Assembly (NCBI RefSeq): GCF_030698145.1
Contig: NZ_JAUYNW010000059.1
Coordinates: forward strand, 62,001-126,000
Direction: 5' to 3'
Length of the DNA stretch: 64,000 bases
From: Phenylobacterium sp.
Lineage (GTDB): Bacteria; Pseudomonadota; Alphaproteobacteria; Caulobacterales; Caulobacteraceae
A program made the position numbers and the translations under genes. Positions 1 to 8,250 of this stretch are shown in pieces (the stretch's first letter is position 1; each line of letters begins with the position of its first letter). Under the pieces are notes generated by a model, which searched no databases, had not been told where the DNA came from, and saw only the letters and a list, made by a program, of their open reading frames with translations.

Positions 1-2
1 TG

Positions 3-206
3 GGCGAGTTCCTGTCGATCACGCCACTGATCGACCGGATCGGCGGCGCCTCGGCGGGCTTCATCCTCCACGCCCATCGCGGTGAGGACGAGGTGTTCCG
101 CGGTCGCCTGACTATGGTCACCACCGCCATTGAGGCCGGCCGGCCCATTCCGCTTCCGGCGCCGATCCGCGCCGCGCTCACCCGTTACCAGGAACAATGC
201 CAATGA
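3..206 (+). CDS. Acyl-CoA thioesterase family protein, C-terminal part (5' end outside window)
   Basis: Open from the left edge, so only the last 67 residues are visible. They fit the end of a 4-hydroxybenzoyl-CoA/YbgC-type hot-dog thioesterase: a strand with RGRLTMVTTAIEAGRPIPLP followed by an I-R-A-A-L helix, which resembles the closing strand and 'basic residue-P-x-P' tail of that family. Such enzymes hydrolyse short or aromatic acyl-CoA thioesters in the cytoplasm. The TGA stop overlaps the start of the next gene (ATGA), so the two are translationally coupled. The fatty-acid/amino-acid catabolic neighbours fit the assignment. The catalytic region is outside the window, so the substrate cannot be inferred. 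Confidence 0.6.
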   Translation, partial: GEFLSITPLIDRIGGASAGFILHAHRGEDEVFRGRLTMVTTAIEAGRPIPLPAPIRAALTRYQEQCQ

Positions 207-643
207 CCTCCCCCGCCGCGCTCACCCCGCAAAAGGACGACGACAAGCCGAGCCGCCAGGTTCTGCAGCCCGGCGGCTGGCCCAAGCCGAGGGGCTATGC
301 GAACGGCATCCTGGCGAGCGGCCGCACGATCTATGTGGGCGGCCAGATCGGCTGGAACGAGCGCGGCGAGTTCTCGTCGGACTTCGTCGAGCAGGTGCGC
401 CAGACCCTTTCCAACATCGTCGCGGTGCTGGCCGAGGGCGGCGCGGGCCCGGCCGACCTGGTGCGGCTGACCTGGTACGTGGTGGACATGGAGGAGTATT
501 CCGGCGCCCTACCCGCGATCGGCCGCGTCTATCGCGAGGTGATCGGCGCCCACTATCCGACCATGGCTCTCGTCCAGGTCGTCCGGCTGGTCGAGGCCGC
601 AGCGCGCGTCGAGATCGAAGCCACCGCGGTCCTCGCCGACTGA
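203..643 (+). CDS. RidA/YjgF-family protein lacking the usual catalytic arginine
   Basis: About 146 aa with the RidA fold signature: a Y-A-N-G-I-L opening, strand-turn T-I-Y-V-G-G-Q-I-G-W near residues 43-52, and a closing A-A-R-V-E-I-E-A-T-A-V strand. RidA proteins deaminate reactive enamine/imine intermediates. Where archetypal RidA has an arginine in a P-x-R-x-x-V motif, this protein reads P-T-M-A-L-V-Q-V, so it belongs to a Rid branch for which deaminase activity should not be assumed. ATG 203 is preferred because AGGA sits 9 nt upstream and it gives a coupled ATGA overlap with the thioesterase; ATG 197 is the alternative. It ends 3 bp before the convergent acyl-CoA dehydrogenase. Confidence 0.82.
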   Translation: MTSPAALTPQKDDDKPSRQVLQPGGWPKPRGYANGILASGRTIYVGGQIGWNERGEFSSDFVEQVRQTLSNIVAVLAEGGAGPADLVRLTWYVVDMEEYSGALPAIGRVYREVIGAHYPTMALVQVVRLVEAAARVEIEATAVLAD

Positions 644-646
644 ACC

Positions 647-1819
647 TCAGCGCGACTTGGCGAACTCGCCGGCCAGCTGCCGGGCGATGACCACCTTCTG
701 CACCTCCGAGGCGCCCTCGTAGATCCGCATGGCGCGGATTTCGCGGTAGAGCCGCTCGACGGGCGTCCCCACACGCACACCGAGCCCGCCCATGATCTGA
801 ACACTCTTGTCGATCACCGACTGTGCCGCCTCGGTGGCGTGGAGCTTCGCCATGGCGGCCTCGCGGGTGATCCGGGCGCCCATCCCCGCGCGGTCCCGCG
901 CCCAGGCCGCCCGGTAGACCAGCAGCGCCGAAGTGTCGATGTCGACCGCCATCTCGGCCAGCTTGGCCTGGGTGAGTTGCAGGTCGCCCAGCACCCCGCC
1001 GAACATCGGCCGCCGCGCGGCGTGGGCCTGGGCCTCGTCCAGCGCGCGGCGCGCCAGTCCCAGGGCCGCGGCGCCCACGCTGGGCCGGAAGATGTCCAGG
1101 GTGCTGAGCGCCACCTTCATCCCCGCCCCCTCGTCGCCCAGGCGCGCCGACTCCGGGATGAAGCAGTCGTCGAAGCGGATCGTCGCCATGGGGTGCGGCG
1201 CGCAGATGTCGATGCGCTCCTCGGTCACGAAGCCGGGCGTCTGGGCGTCGACCATCAGGGCGATTGTCGATCGGGCCTCGCCGTCCAGGCGGGCGAACAC
1301 CACGAACTGGTGGCCGATCCCGCCGTTGGAGATCCAGGTCTTGCGGCCCGACAGGCGGTAGCCGTCCAGGGTGCGCGTCGCCGTCGTGGTCATGGCGCCG
1401 GCGTCCGAACCCGCATCGGGCTCCGACAGGGCGAAGCCGGCCAGGCGCTCGCCCGAACGGATCCCCGGCAGCCATGTCCGCCGCTGCTCGGGCGTGCCGA
1501 ACAGGACGACGGCGCCGGACCCCAGCCCCTGCATGGCGAAGGCGAAGTCCGCCAGGCCGGCGTGGCGCGCGAGGATCTCGCGGGTCAGGCAAAGGCTGGT
1601 AAGGTCGAGCTGTTCGCCGGCCTCCAGATCGGGGGCGGCGACCGCCAGCCAGCCCGCCTGCCCCATGGCCTCCACCAGGCGCAGGCAGGCGGCGTCTTCA
1701 TCGCCCTCCTCCCCGACCAGGTCCGGGACGTTTTCGGCCGCCCAGGCGTCCAGGGCCTGCGCCATGGCCGCGTGCCGCGGCTGCAGAAACGGCCACTCCA
1801 GATAGGACTTGTCGCTCAT
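647..1819 (-). CDS. Acyl-CoA dehydrogenase family protein
   Basis: 390 aa, full length for the family. It oxidises an acyl-CoA at the alpha-beta bond, passing electrons from FAD to ETF. Visible marks are the helical N-terminal domain, the FAD/substrate signature F-A-L-S-E-P-D-A-G-S-D-A-G-A-M near residues 130-145, W-I-S-N-G-G, and the C-terminal helical domain with V-Q-I-M-G-G-L-G-V and R-I-Y-E-G-A-S-E, where the glutamate of Y-E-G is the expected catalytic base. It is transcribed divergently from a glutaryl-CoA dehydrogenase-like gene across a 128-bp AT-rich gap. The chain length or branch preference of the substrate cannot be read from sequence. Confidence 0.9.
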   Translation of the reverse strand: MSDKSYLEWPFLQPRHAAMAQALDAWAAENVPDLVGEEGDEDAACLRLVEAMGQAGWLAVAAPDLEAGEQLDLTSLCLTREILARHAGLADFAFAMQGLGSGAVVLFGTPEQRRTWLPGIRSGERLAGFALSEPDAGSDAGAMTTTATRTLDGYRLSGRKTWISNGGIGHQFVVFARLDGEARSTIALMVDAQTPGFVTEERIDICAPHPMATIRFDDCFIPESARLGDEGAGMKVALSTLDIFRPSVGAAALGLARRALDEAQAHAARRPMFGGVLGDLQLTQAKLAEMAVDIDTSALLVYRAAWARDRAGMGARITREAAMAKLHATEAAQSVIDKSVQIMGGLGVRVGTPVERLYREIRAMRIYEGASEVQKVVIARQLAGEFAKSR

Positions 1820-1947
1820 GCGCCGCGTTCCCTTGTTCCAAGCTTCAATATTTTAGACTTCAACTTTTTTGCGCGAAGCAGGGCTTGTGGCAAGCGGTTC
1901 GATGATATTTTATGTCTAAACTATTATCGCGCCACAGGACGCCCGCC
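1820..1947. promoter_or_regulatory. AT-rich divergent promoter region between two acyl-CoA dehydrogenases
   Basis: A 128-bp gap, strikingly AT-rich against the surrounding DNA. It holds two copies of ATATTTTA and an inverted pair, TTTAGAC and GTCTAAA, roughly 55 bp apart (around 1851 and 1914). This looks like a shared control region for the divergent genes. The binding protein is unknown and no regulator is encoded next to it. Confidence 0.45.
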
Positions 1948-3156
1948 ATGACCGACGCCTCGACCCTGCCCCAAGACGCCGCCCGCATGGCCGGGTTTGA
2001 CTGGCGCGACCCGCTGCTGCTCGACGACCTGCTCAACGAGGACGAGCGGATGATCCGCGACGCCGCCCGCGACTGGTGCCGCGAGCACCTGTTCTCCCGC
2101 GTGCTGGAAGCCAACCGGAAGGAGATCTTCCATCGCGAGATCATGATCGAGGCCGGCCGCATGGGCTTCCTGGGCTCGACCATCAAGGGACACGGCTGCG
2201 CCGGCGCGTCCTATGTCGCCTACGGCCTGATCGCCCGCGAGATCGAGCGCGTGGACTCCGGCTACCGCTCGGCGGTGAGCGTGCAGTCCAGTCTGGTGAT
2301 GCATCCCATCGACGCCTACGGGACCGAGGAACAGAAGCAGCGCTTCCTGCCCGGCCTGGCCAGCGGCGAACTGATCGGCTGCTTCGGCCTGACCGAGCCG
2401 GATCACGGCTCGGACCCCGGTGGCATGCGGACCCGCGCAGTGAAGGCGCCGGGCGGATATCGCCTCCGCGGCGCCAAGATGTGGATCACCAACAGCCCCA
2501 TCGCCGACGTCGCCGTGGTCTGGGCCAAGGACGAACAGGACGTCATCCGCGGCTTCCTAGTGGAGCGCGGGATGGAAGGCTTCTCCACCCCCAAGATCGA
2601 GGGGAAGTTCTCGCTGCGCGCCTCGGTGACCGGCGAGATCGTGCTGGACGACGTCTTCGTGCCCGCCGCCAATCTCCTGCCCCATGTCAGCGGTCTGAAG
2701 GGCCCGTTCGGCTGCCTCAACCGCGCGCGCTACGGCATCGCCTGGGGCGCCATGGGCGCGGCGGAGTTCTGCTGGCAGGCGGCCCGGGACTACACCGTCG
2801 AACGCACCCAGTTCGGACGGCCGCTGGCCGCCACCCAGCTGGTGCAGAAGAAGCTCGCCGACATGCAGACGGAGATCACGCTCGGCCTCCACGGCTGCCT
2901 GCGGCTTGGCCGCCTGATGGACGAGGGACGCGCCGCGCCCGAGGCCGTGTCGCTGATGAAACGCAACAACTGCGGCAAGGCGCTGGATATCGCGCGGCAG
3001 GCCCGCAACATGCACGGCGGCAACGGGGTCAGCGACGAGTTCCATGTGATCCGTCACGTGATGAACCTGGAGGCCGTCAACACCTATGAAGGCACCCACG
3101 ACATCCACGCCCTGATCCTGGGTCGCGCCCAGACCGGCTTGCAGGCCTTCTTCTGA
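1948..3156 (+). CDS. gcdH: Glutaryl-CoA dehydrogenase-like acyl-CoA dehydrogenase
   Basis: 402 aa from ATG 1948. The enzyme would convert glutaryl-CoA to crotonyl-CoA (oxidation plus decarboxylation) in lysine, tryptophan or dicarboxylate breakdown. The whole chain follows the GCDH pattern: F-D-W-R-D-P-L near the start, [21 protein letters not shown], the region [13 protein letters not shown], and the ending [17 protein letters not shown] containing the catalytic glutamate. A reading frame upstream of ATG 1948 adds a basic stretch ([12 protein letters not shown]) that lies in the AT-rich promoter and is probably untranslated. It is divergent from the other dehydrogenase, consistent with an acyl-CoA catabolic unit. 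Confidence 0.88.
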   Translation: MTDASTLPQDAARMAGFDWRDPLLLDDLLNEDERMIRDAARDWCREHLFSRVLEANRKEIFHREIMIEAGRMGFLGSTIKGHGCAGASYVAYGLIAREIERVDSGYRSAVSVQSSLVMHPIDAYGTEEQKQRFLPGLASGELIGCFGLTEPDHGSDPGGMRTRAVKAPGGYRLRGAKMWITNSPIADVAVVWAKDEQDVIRGFLVERGMEGFSTPKIEGKFSLRASVTGEIVLDDVFVPAANLLPHVSGLKGPFGCLNRARYGIAWGAMGAAEFCWQAARDYTVERTQFGRPLAATQLVQKKLADMQTEITLGLHGCLRLGRLMDEGRAAPEAVSLMKRNNCGKALDIARQARNMHGGNGVSDEFHVIRHVMNLEAVNTYEGTHDIHALILGRAQTGLQAFF

Positions 3157-3180
3157 GGGCAATTCTGAGGCTTGGGGCGC

Positions 3181-4869
3181 TCAGAAGTCGGGGCTCCTGT
3201 AGACTTCCTTGCCGCCCACATAGGTCGCCAGGGCCTTCATGTCGCGAATGCGGGCCGGCGGCGCGGTGAGGAAGTCGTCGGTCAGCACGGCGAAGTCCGC
3301 CAGCTTCCCGGGTTCGATGGAGCCTTTCGACCCCTGCTCGCCAATCATCCGGGCATAGTTGATGGTGACCAGCTCCAGCAGCGCCTTGCGTGAAGCCAAG
3401 CCCTGACGCGGACCGAAAACGCCCCCCGAAATCGTGTCGCGGGTGAGGAAGTGATAGAGCTCCCAGAAGGGGTTGTAGGGGATGACCGGCGCGTCGGTGC
3501 CGCCGGCGAGCAGGAGGTCGGCCTCGGCCAGCAGCTTCAGCGGCGTCACCTGCTCGGCGCGTTCGCGGCCCCAGTATTTCTCAAGCACCGGCGCCGCCAG
3601 ATAGAGGTGATCCTGGACCGAGACCGCCACGTCGAGCCGCTTTAGTCGGTCGACCTGGTCGGGGCGGACGATGAAGGCGTGCTCGATGCTCCAGCGCTTG
3701 CCGGCGATCGGCCGGTCGTGATCGGCCGCGGTGTAGGCGTCGAGCACCACGTCCAGGCCCGCATCGCCGACCGCGTGGGTCGTGGGCCGCCAACCCAGCC
3801 GGTTGAGCTCCATCACCACGGCCTTGTAGGACTCGGGCGCCAGCGTCTGGATGCCGAAGAACGTGCCGCCGTTTCCATAGGGTTCGGCGTAGGGGCTGGA
3901 CATGTTGCCGCCCTCGAAGCCGCCGTCGACGCCCAGCTTGACGCCGCCGATCCGCAGCCAATCGCCGCCTTCGTCCGGCTTCACGCCCCAGCGTTCGAGG
4001 AACGGACCGACTTCGGCGGCCGAGCGAAGCCCGAACCCCGGCAGGTAGAAAACGTAGCGCAGGCTCAGTTCCCCCGCCGCGTCCGCCGCCTTGAGCAGGC
4101 TATAGGCCTTCAGGGGATCGCCCTTGTAGAATCCAGGGACCCGCACCGCCGTCACGCCATACGCGTTCAGCGCCTTCTGGGTCGCCAGGACATCGGCCCG
4201 GGTCACGGGCGCAGGCGGCGGCAGGGTGACGAACGCCTTGGCCGCGTCGATCAATTCGCCCGTCAGCGCGCCCGCCTTGTCCCGGGGGATCGCCCCGCCG
4301 GCCGGGGCCTGGGTCTCCTTCGAGAGGTTCCATTTCCGGAGCGCCGCGGAATTCAGGATGTAAGAGTGGCCGCCCCGCACCAGGACGACGGGCCTGTCAG
4401 CGCTGGCCTGGTCCAAATCCGCAGCCGTCGGCAGACGCTGCTCGCTCAACTGCGCCTCATGCCAGTCGGCGTTGGAGACGATGATCGCGCTCTCAGGGGC
4501 GGCGTCGGCGACGGTCTTCACGGCGCTCAGCAGCTCGGACATCGAGCGGACCTTCGACAGGTCCACCCCATCGCCGCCGCCCTCGTTGTGGAAGTGGGCG
4601 TCGGCCAGGCCCGGGCTGACGAAGCGGCCGTGCAGGTCGATCACCCGCGACTGAGGCCCAATGTGCTTGCGGACCGCCCCGTTCGAACCGACGGCGACGA
4701 ACCGCTCGCCGCGCACCGCAATGGCCTGCTGAACCGAGCCCCTGCCGTCCGCGGTGAACACCTTGCCGTTCACGAGCACCAGGTCGGCCGGCGGCGTCGC
4801 CGCCTGCGCGGCTCCCACGGCCAAGGCCAGCGTCCCAACCGCCAGCGCGCACGTCACGCCTCGCCTCAT
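3181..4869 (-). CDS. Secreted metal-dependent amidohydrolase, YtcJ-like
   Basis: About 562 aa with a Sec signal peptide (MRRGVTCALAV... ending A-Q-A-A). It is an Amidohydro_3/YtcJ-type TIM-barrel hydrolase: L-V-N-G-K-V-F-T-A-D-G opening, metal motif D-A-H-F-H near residue 93, H-A-V-G-D-A-G near the middle, E-H-A-F-I, and G-G-T-D-A-P-V toward the end. The natural substrate of this family is mostly unknown (amides, N-acyl compounds, imidazolones). ATG 4869 has AAGGGG 6 nt upstream, better than ATG 4884. It begins 27 bp after the sugar transporter stop (12 bp from the 4884 start), so it is probably the last gene of the glucokinase-GH3-MFS operon. That pairing hints at a substrate released along with a sugar; this is inference. 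Confidence 0.82.
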   Translation of the reverse strand: MRRGVTCALAVGTLALAVGAAQAATPPADLVLVNGKVFTADGRGSVQQAIAVRGERFVAVGSNGAVRKHIGPQSRVIDLHGRFVSPGLADAHFHNEGGGDGVDLSKVRSMSELLSAVKTVADAAPESAIIVSNADWHEAQLSEQRLPTAADLDQASADRPVVLVRGGHSYILNSAALRKWNLSKETQAPAGGAIPRDKAGALTGELIDAAKAFVTLPPPAPVTRADVLATQKALNAYGVTAVRVPGFYKGDPLKAYSLLKAADAAGELSLRYVFYLPGFGLRSAAEVGPFLERWGVKPDEGGDWLRIGGVKLGVDGGFEGGNMSSPYAEPYGNGGTFFGIQTLAPESYKAVVMELNRLGWRPTTHAVGDAGLDVVLDAYTAADHDRPIAGKRWSIEHAFIVRPDQVDRLKRLDVAVSVQDHLYLAAPVLEKYWGRERAEQVTPLKLLAEADLLLAGGTDAPVIPYNPFWELYHFLTRDTISGGVFGPRQGLASRKALLELVTINYARMIGEQGSKGSIEPGKLADFAVLTDDFLTAPPARIRDMKALATYVGGKEVYRSPDF

Positions 4870-4896
4870 CTCCAGCCCCTTCATTCGCGCGAAATC

Positions 4897-6186
4897 CTAA
4901 GCCTTTGCGACCCAGAGGCGCGCGGCCAGCCAGCCATAGACAGCAATCCAGGCGTAGCAGATGGCCGGCACCAACAGGCTGACGCTGAGGCCCGCCAAGT
5001 CCGCCACCCGCCCGGTGATCAGGGGGATGATCGCGCCGCCGACGATGGCCAGGCACAGCAGCCCCGACCCCTGCGGCGTCCGTTCGCCCAGGCCCTCGAT
5101 GGCCAGGGTGAAGATCGTCGGGAACATGATCGAATTGAACAGCCCGATGGCGATGATGGCGACGGCGGCGATCATGCCGACCGTGGCGGCCGAGGTGCAG
5201 GCCAGCAGTCCCGCGACCAGGGCGCAGACGCACAGGGCCATGCCCGCCGGGACCCGGCTCAGCACCGCCGAGCCGATGAACCGGCCCACCATGGCCCCGC
5301 CCCAGTAGAGCGCCACCAGCTGCCCGGCCGAGGCGGCGACCGCGCCCAGCGTCTTGTCCAGCATGAGGTAGTTGATCATGATCGAGCCGATCGAAACCTC
5401 GGCGCCCACATAGACGAAGATCGACAGCGCCCCGAGCGCGAGACGCGGACGCCGCAGCAGCCCGAGATCGAAGCCCGCCCCCTGCCCGCCAGCGGCGGAT
5501 GGCGCGGCCGGCGAACGGCGCAGGAACCAGAAGACGATGGCCAGGACCAGGAGGATGGCGGCGATGCCCAAGAACGGCGCCTGGACGGCGTCGGCCTCCG
5601 CCCGGCGGAAGGTTTCCAGCACCTCCGGCGCGACCTTGGCCGCGTCGGGCGCCGTCACTCCGCCCTGGAGGATCAGGGCGGCGCCGACCAGCGGGCCGAT
5701 CGTCGTGCCGAGCGAGTTGAAGGCCTGGGCCAGGTTCAATCGGGAGTGCGAGGTCGCCGCCGATCCCAGCAGCGCGATCAGGGGATTGGCCGCCACCTGC
5801 AGGGTGGTGATCCCCGCTGCCATCACGAACAGGGCGAACAGGAAGGCCGGATAGACCCCGAGCTGAGCGGCCGGCGCGAACAGCAGGCAGCCACCCGCCA
5901 TGATCACCAGGCCGACGACGATCTGCCGGAAGTAACCGATCCGCGCCAGCAGGAAGCTCGCCGGGATCGAGAACACCAGATAGCCGAGAAAGAAGGCGAA
6001 CTGGGTCAGCATCGCCTCGGTGTAGTTGAGCTGGAAGAACCCCTTGAGCTTGGGGATCAGGGTGTCGATCAGGACGGTCGCGAAGCCCCAGGCGAAGAAC
6101 AGCATGACCACCAGCGGCACGACCTTGGAGGCCGAGGCCGGCGCCGCCGCCGCCGGCGCGCGATTGAGTTGGATCGGGGCTTCCAC
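4897..6186 (-). CDS. Sugar MFS transporter, FucP/GluP family
   Basis: 429 aa, twelve hydrophobic segments, beginning M(GTG)EAPIQLNRAP and then F-F-A-W-G-F-A-T-V-L-I-D-T-L-I-P near residue 30, the N-terminal signature of the fucose/glucose-galactose:H+ symporter branch. Further family marks are N-P-L-I-A-L-L-G and S-R-L-N-L-A-Q-A-F-N-S-L-G-T-T-I-G-P. Start GTG 6186 is chosen because AGGAGG lies 7 nt upstream; a longer frame upstream runs through unrelated coding sequence. It would import the monosaccharide (glucose is likely, given the adjoining glucokinase) across the inner membrane. It sits 37 bp after a GH3 glycosidase in the same operon. Confidence 0.88.
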   Translation of the reverse strand: MEAPIQLNRAPAAAAPASASKVVPLVVMLFFAWGFATVLIDTLIPKLKGFFQLNYTEAMLTQFAFFLGYLVFSIPASFLLARIGYFRQIVVGLVIMAGGCLLFAPAAQLGVYPAFLFALFVMAAGITTLQVAANPLIALLGSAATSHSRLNLAQAFNSLGTTIGPLVGAALILQGGVTAPDAAKVAPEVLETFRRAEADAVQAPFLGIAAILLVLAIVFWFLRRSPAAPSAAGGQGAGFDLGLLRRPRLALGALSIFVYVGAEVSIGSIMINYLMLDKTLGAVAASAGQLVALYWGGAMVGRFIGSAVLSRVPAGMALCVCALVAGLLACTSAATVGMIAAVAIIAIGLFNSIMFPTIFTLAIEGLGERTPQGSGLLCLAIVGGAIIPLITGRVADLAGLSVSLLVPAICYAWIAVYGWLAARLWVAKA

Positions 6187-6223
6187 GGTCAGGCCTCCTG
6201 TCGCGTGATCGGACTGTGCGGGA

Positions 6224-8170
6224 TCATCGGCGCAGCGCGTAGCCGAAGGGATAGAGCGGGGCAGCGCTGTCGTGGGGCCGGTCCGGCGCCTGGGCCCGGA
6301 CAGCGTCCATCGACGACGGCAGCTCGAACGGCAGGCGGCCTTCCGGCTTCGCCTTGCCCACGACCACGTCCAGCAAGGCCTCGTCGCTGGCGCCAAAGTC
6401 GCCGATCAGGGCGCTGGCGTGGTCCTTGACGTTGGTGAGGATCGCCGGCCGGTCGAGGAAGACGCTAACGATGGTCGGGACCTTGGCTGCCGCGGCCTTG
6501 ATGGCCTCGTAATCCGGCGCGCCGTCCTTGAAGTCGAGATCGCCCTCATGCTGCATCAGGCCGAACAGGTAGTTCGGGTGCAGGAGCTGATGGGGCGCCT
6601 GGGTGCGGATGATCGCCACGTCGGCCGCCTCGGGCGAGTCGACCGCGATCAGGCCCCGCGCTGTCGCCGCGGCCGGCGAGACGCCGCGCAGGAACACCTT
6701 CTTCCCCGCCGCCAGGGGCAGGGTCGCGCGCCGGTTCTCCAGCAGCACCAGGGATCGGCTCTGGGCCGCCTCGGCCTCGGCCTGGAAGGCCGCGGACCCG
6801 ACAATGCGGGCGGCGGCGGCCGGGTCGACATAGGGGTCCTCAAACAGGCCGAGCTCGAACTTCTGTTGCAGGACGCGGCGGGCCGACTGCTCCAGCCGCG
6901 CCTCGGTCGCCTGGCCGGACCGAACGATCTCGACCAGCAGGTCCGTGCGCTCCGTGCCGCCGAACTGGTCCACGCCCGCGTCGAGCGCCTTGGCGAACCG
7001 GCCGATCTCGGAGAGATCCTCCACGCCCCAGGGCATGCCCAGGAGCGGACGGTCTCCGGCCTTCCAGTCGCCTCGGCAGGCGGCCGGACAGTCGTTGGTG
7101 ATCAGCCAGTCGGAGACCACCACGCCCTTGAACCCGTAGGTCCCTCGCAACAGGTCGGTCAGCAGGAACTTGTTGAAACCCGCCCCCACCTGCTCGACGG
7201 GCCGGCCGTTGATCTTCAGGTCCTGGAGGATGGAATAGGTCGGCATGACGCCACCGGCCTGGGCCTGGAACGCGCCTTCGAAGGGCTTCACATGCTGGGC
7301 GAACGCCCCGCCGGGGAAGCTCGCGAAGCGGCCATAGATGCTGTGGCTGTCCCAGCCCTCCTTCGCCGCGCCATAGCCCACCCAGTGTTTGACCACCGCG
7401 ACGACGCTGTCAGGGCCCAGGCCGTCCTCGCCGTCCTGGAAGCCGGCCACATAGGCCCGCACCATCCGCCCGACGAGGTCGGCGTCCTCGCCGAAGGTGC
7501 CCGTGGCCCGCGACCAGCGCGGCTCGGTGGCGAGGTCGGCCTGCGGCGAGAGCGCCATGTGGAAACCGACGGCGCGGTATTCCTGCCGCGCCACCTCGCC
7601 GAACCGGCGGGTCAGGCGCTCGTCGCCGATCGCCGCCAGGCCCAGGGCCTCGGGCCACTTCGAGAACCCGCCCGAGGCGACGCCGGCGCCCGCGACATGC
7701 TGGAAGTGGTTGCGGGGATCGGTGCTGATGGTTAGCGGGACGCCCAGGCGGGTCTGCTCGGCCAGGGCCTGGAGCCGGTTGTTCTCCTCGGCCAGGGCCG
7801 CGCCGCCGCCGCTCAGGCGGCTGATGAAGCTGTTCACCCGCCGCTCGGCGATGAGCGCCGCGGCGCCCTCGACGTCGTAGCGCTCGCCCATACCCATGGG
7901 GCTGGCGGGAGCCGGCAAGGTCCCGTGCATCAGCACGCCGGCCTTCTCCTCGAGCGTCATGCGCTGGACGAGATCGGCGGCGCGGACAGCCGGAGACGCG
8001 CGCCAGTCCTCGTAGGGATCCAGGCCGCCGCTTCGGTTCAGGTCCTTGAAGTTGAGGCCGTCGACGGAGATGATAGGAGCGCCGCGGACTCCGAGCCGCG
8101 GCTGCGGCGCGGCGCTCGCCGCCTGCGCGACGAGTAAGAGCCCAACGGCCCAGCAGACCCGGTCAAACAT
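6224..8170 (-). CDS. Exported GH3 beta-glucosidase-like glycoside hydrolase
   Basis: 648 aa from ATG 8170, signal peptide MFDRVCWAVGLLLVAQAASA. It is a glycoside hydrolase family 3 enzyme with the barrel domain (M-T-L-E-E-K-A-G near residue 60, V-K-H-W-V-G-Y-G, and G-F-K-G-V-V-V-S-D-W carrying the expected nucleophile aspartate) and the second alpha/beta domain. It ends shortly after P-L-Y-P-F-G-Y-A-L without a long Fn3-like tail, unlike the second GH3 in this window. It probably removes terminal beta-glucose from glucosides in the periplasm. It is in an operon with glucokinase (upstream) and the sugar importer (downstream). A copy of the LacI-type operator lies about 120 bp before its start, inside the glucokinase 3' end. 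Confidence 0.9.
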   Translation of the reverse strand: MFDRVCWAVGLLLVAQAASAAPQPRLGVRGAPIISVDGLNFKDLNRSGGLDPYEDWRASPAVRAADLVQRMTLEEKAGVLMHGTLPAPASPMGMGERYDVEGAAALIAERRVNSFISRLSGGGAALAEENNRLQALAEQTRLGVPLTISTDPRNHFQHVAGAGVASGGFSKWPEALGLAAIGDERLTRRFGEVARQEYRAVGFHMALSPQADLATEPRWSRATGTFGEDADLVGRMVRAYVAGFQDGEDGLGPDSVVAVVKHWVGYGAAKEGWDSHSIYGRFASFPGGAFAQHVKPFEGAFQAQAGGVMPTYSILQDLKINGRPVEQVGAGFNKFLLTDLLRGTYGFKGVVVSDWLITNDCPAACRGDWKAGDRPLLGMPWGVEDLSEIGRFAKALDAGVDQFGGTERTDLLVEIVRSGQATEARLEQSARRVLQQKFELGLFEDPYVDPAAAARIVGSAAFQAEAEAAQSRSLVLLENRRATLPLAAGKKVFLRGVSPAAATARGLIAVDSPEAADVAIIRTQAPHQLLHPNYLFGLMQHEGDLDFKDGAPDYEAIKAAAAKVPTIVSVFLDRPAILTNVKDHASALIGDFGASDEALLDVVVGKAKPEGRLPFELPSSMDAVRAQAPDRPHDSAAPLYPFGYALRR

Positions 8171-8250
8171 CTTCCGCCCCCTGTTTCGGCGCTTCTCCCC
8201 CGAGAAAGCGGCGGGCGATCGAGGAGGCCTCGACCACCCGCCAGTCAGCG

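Noticed and set aside
3679-6429. Very long plus-strand open frame (over 900 codons) antisense to the amidohydrolase and MFS genes
   Set aside because: Low-complexity Arg/Gln/Asp/Gly composition typical of a reverse frame in GC-rich DNA; the minus strand carries two full recognisable families with good starts.
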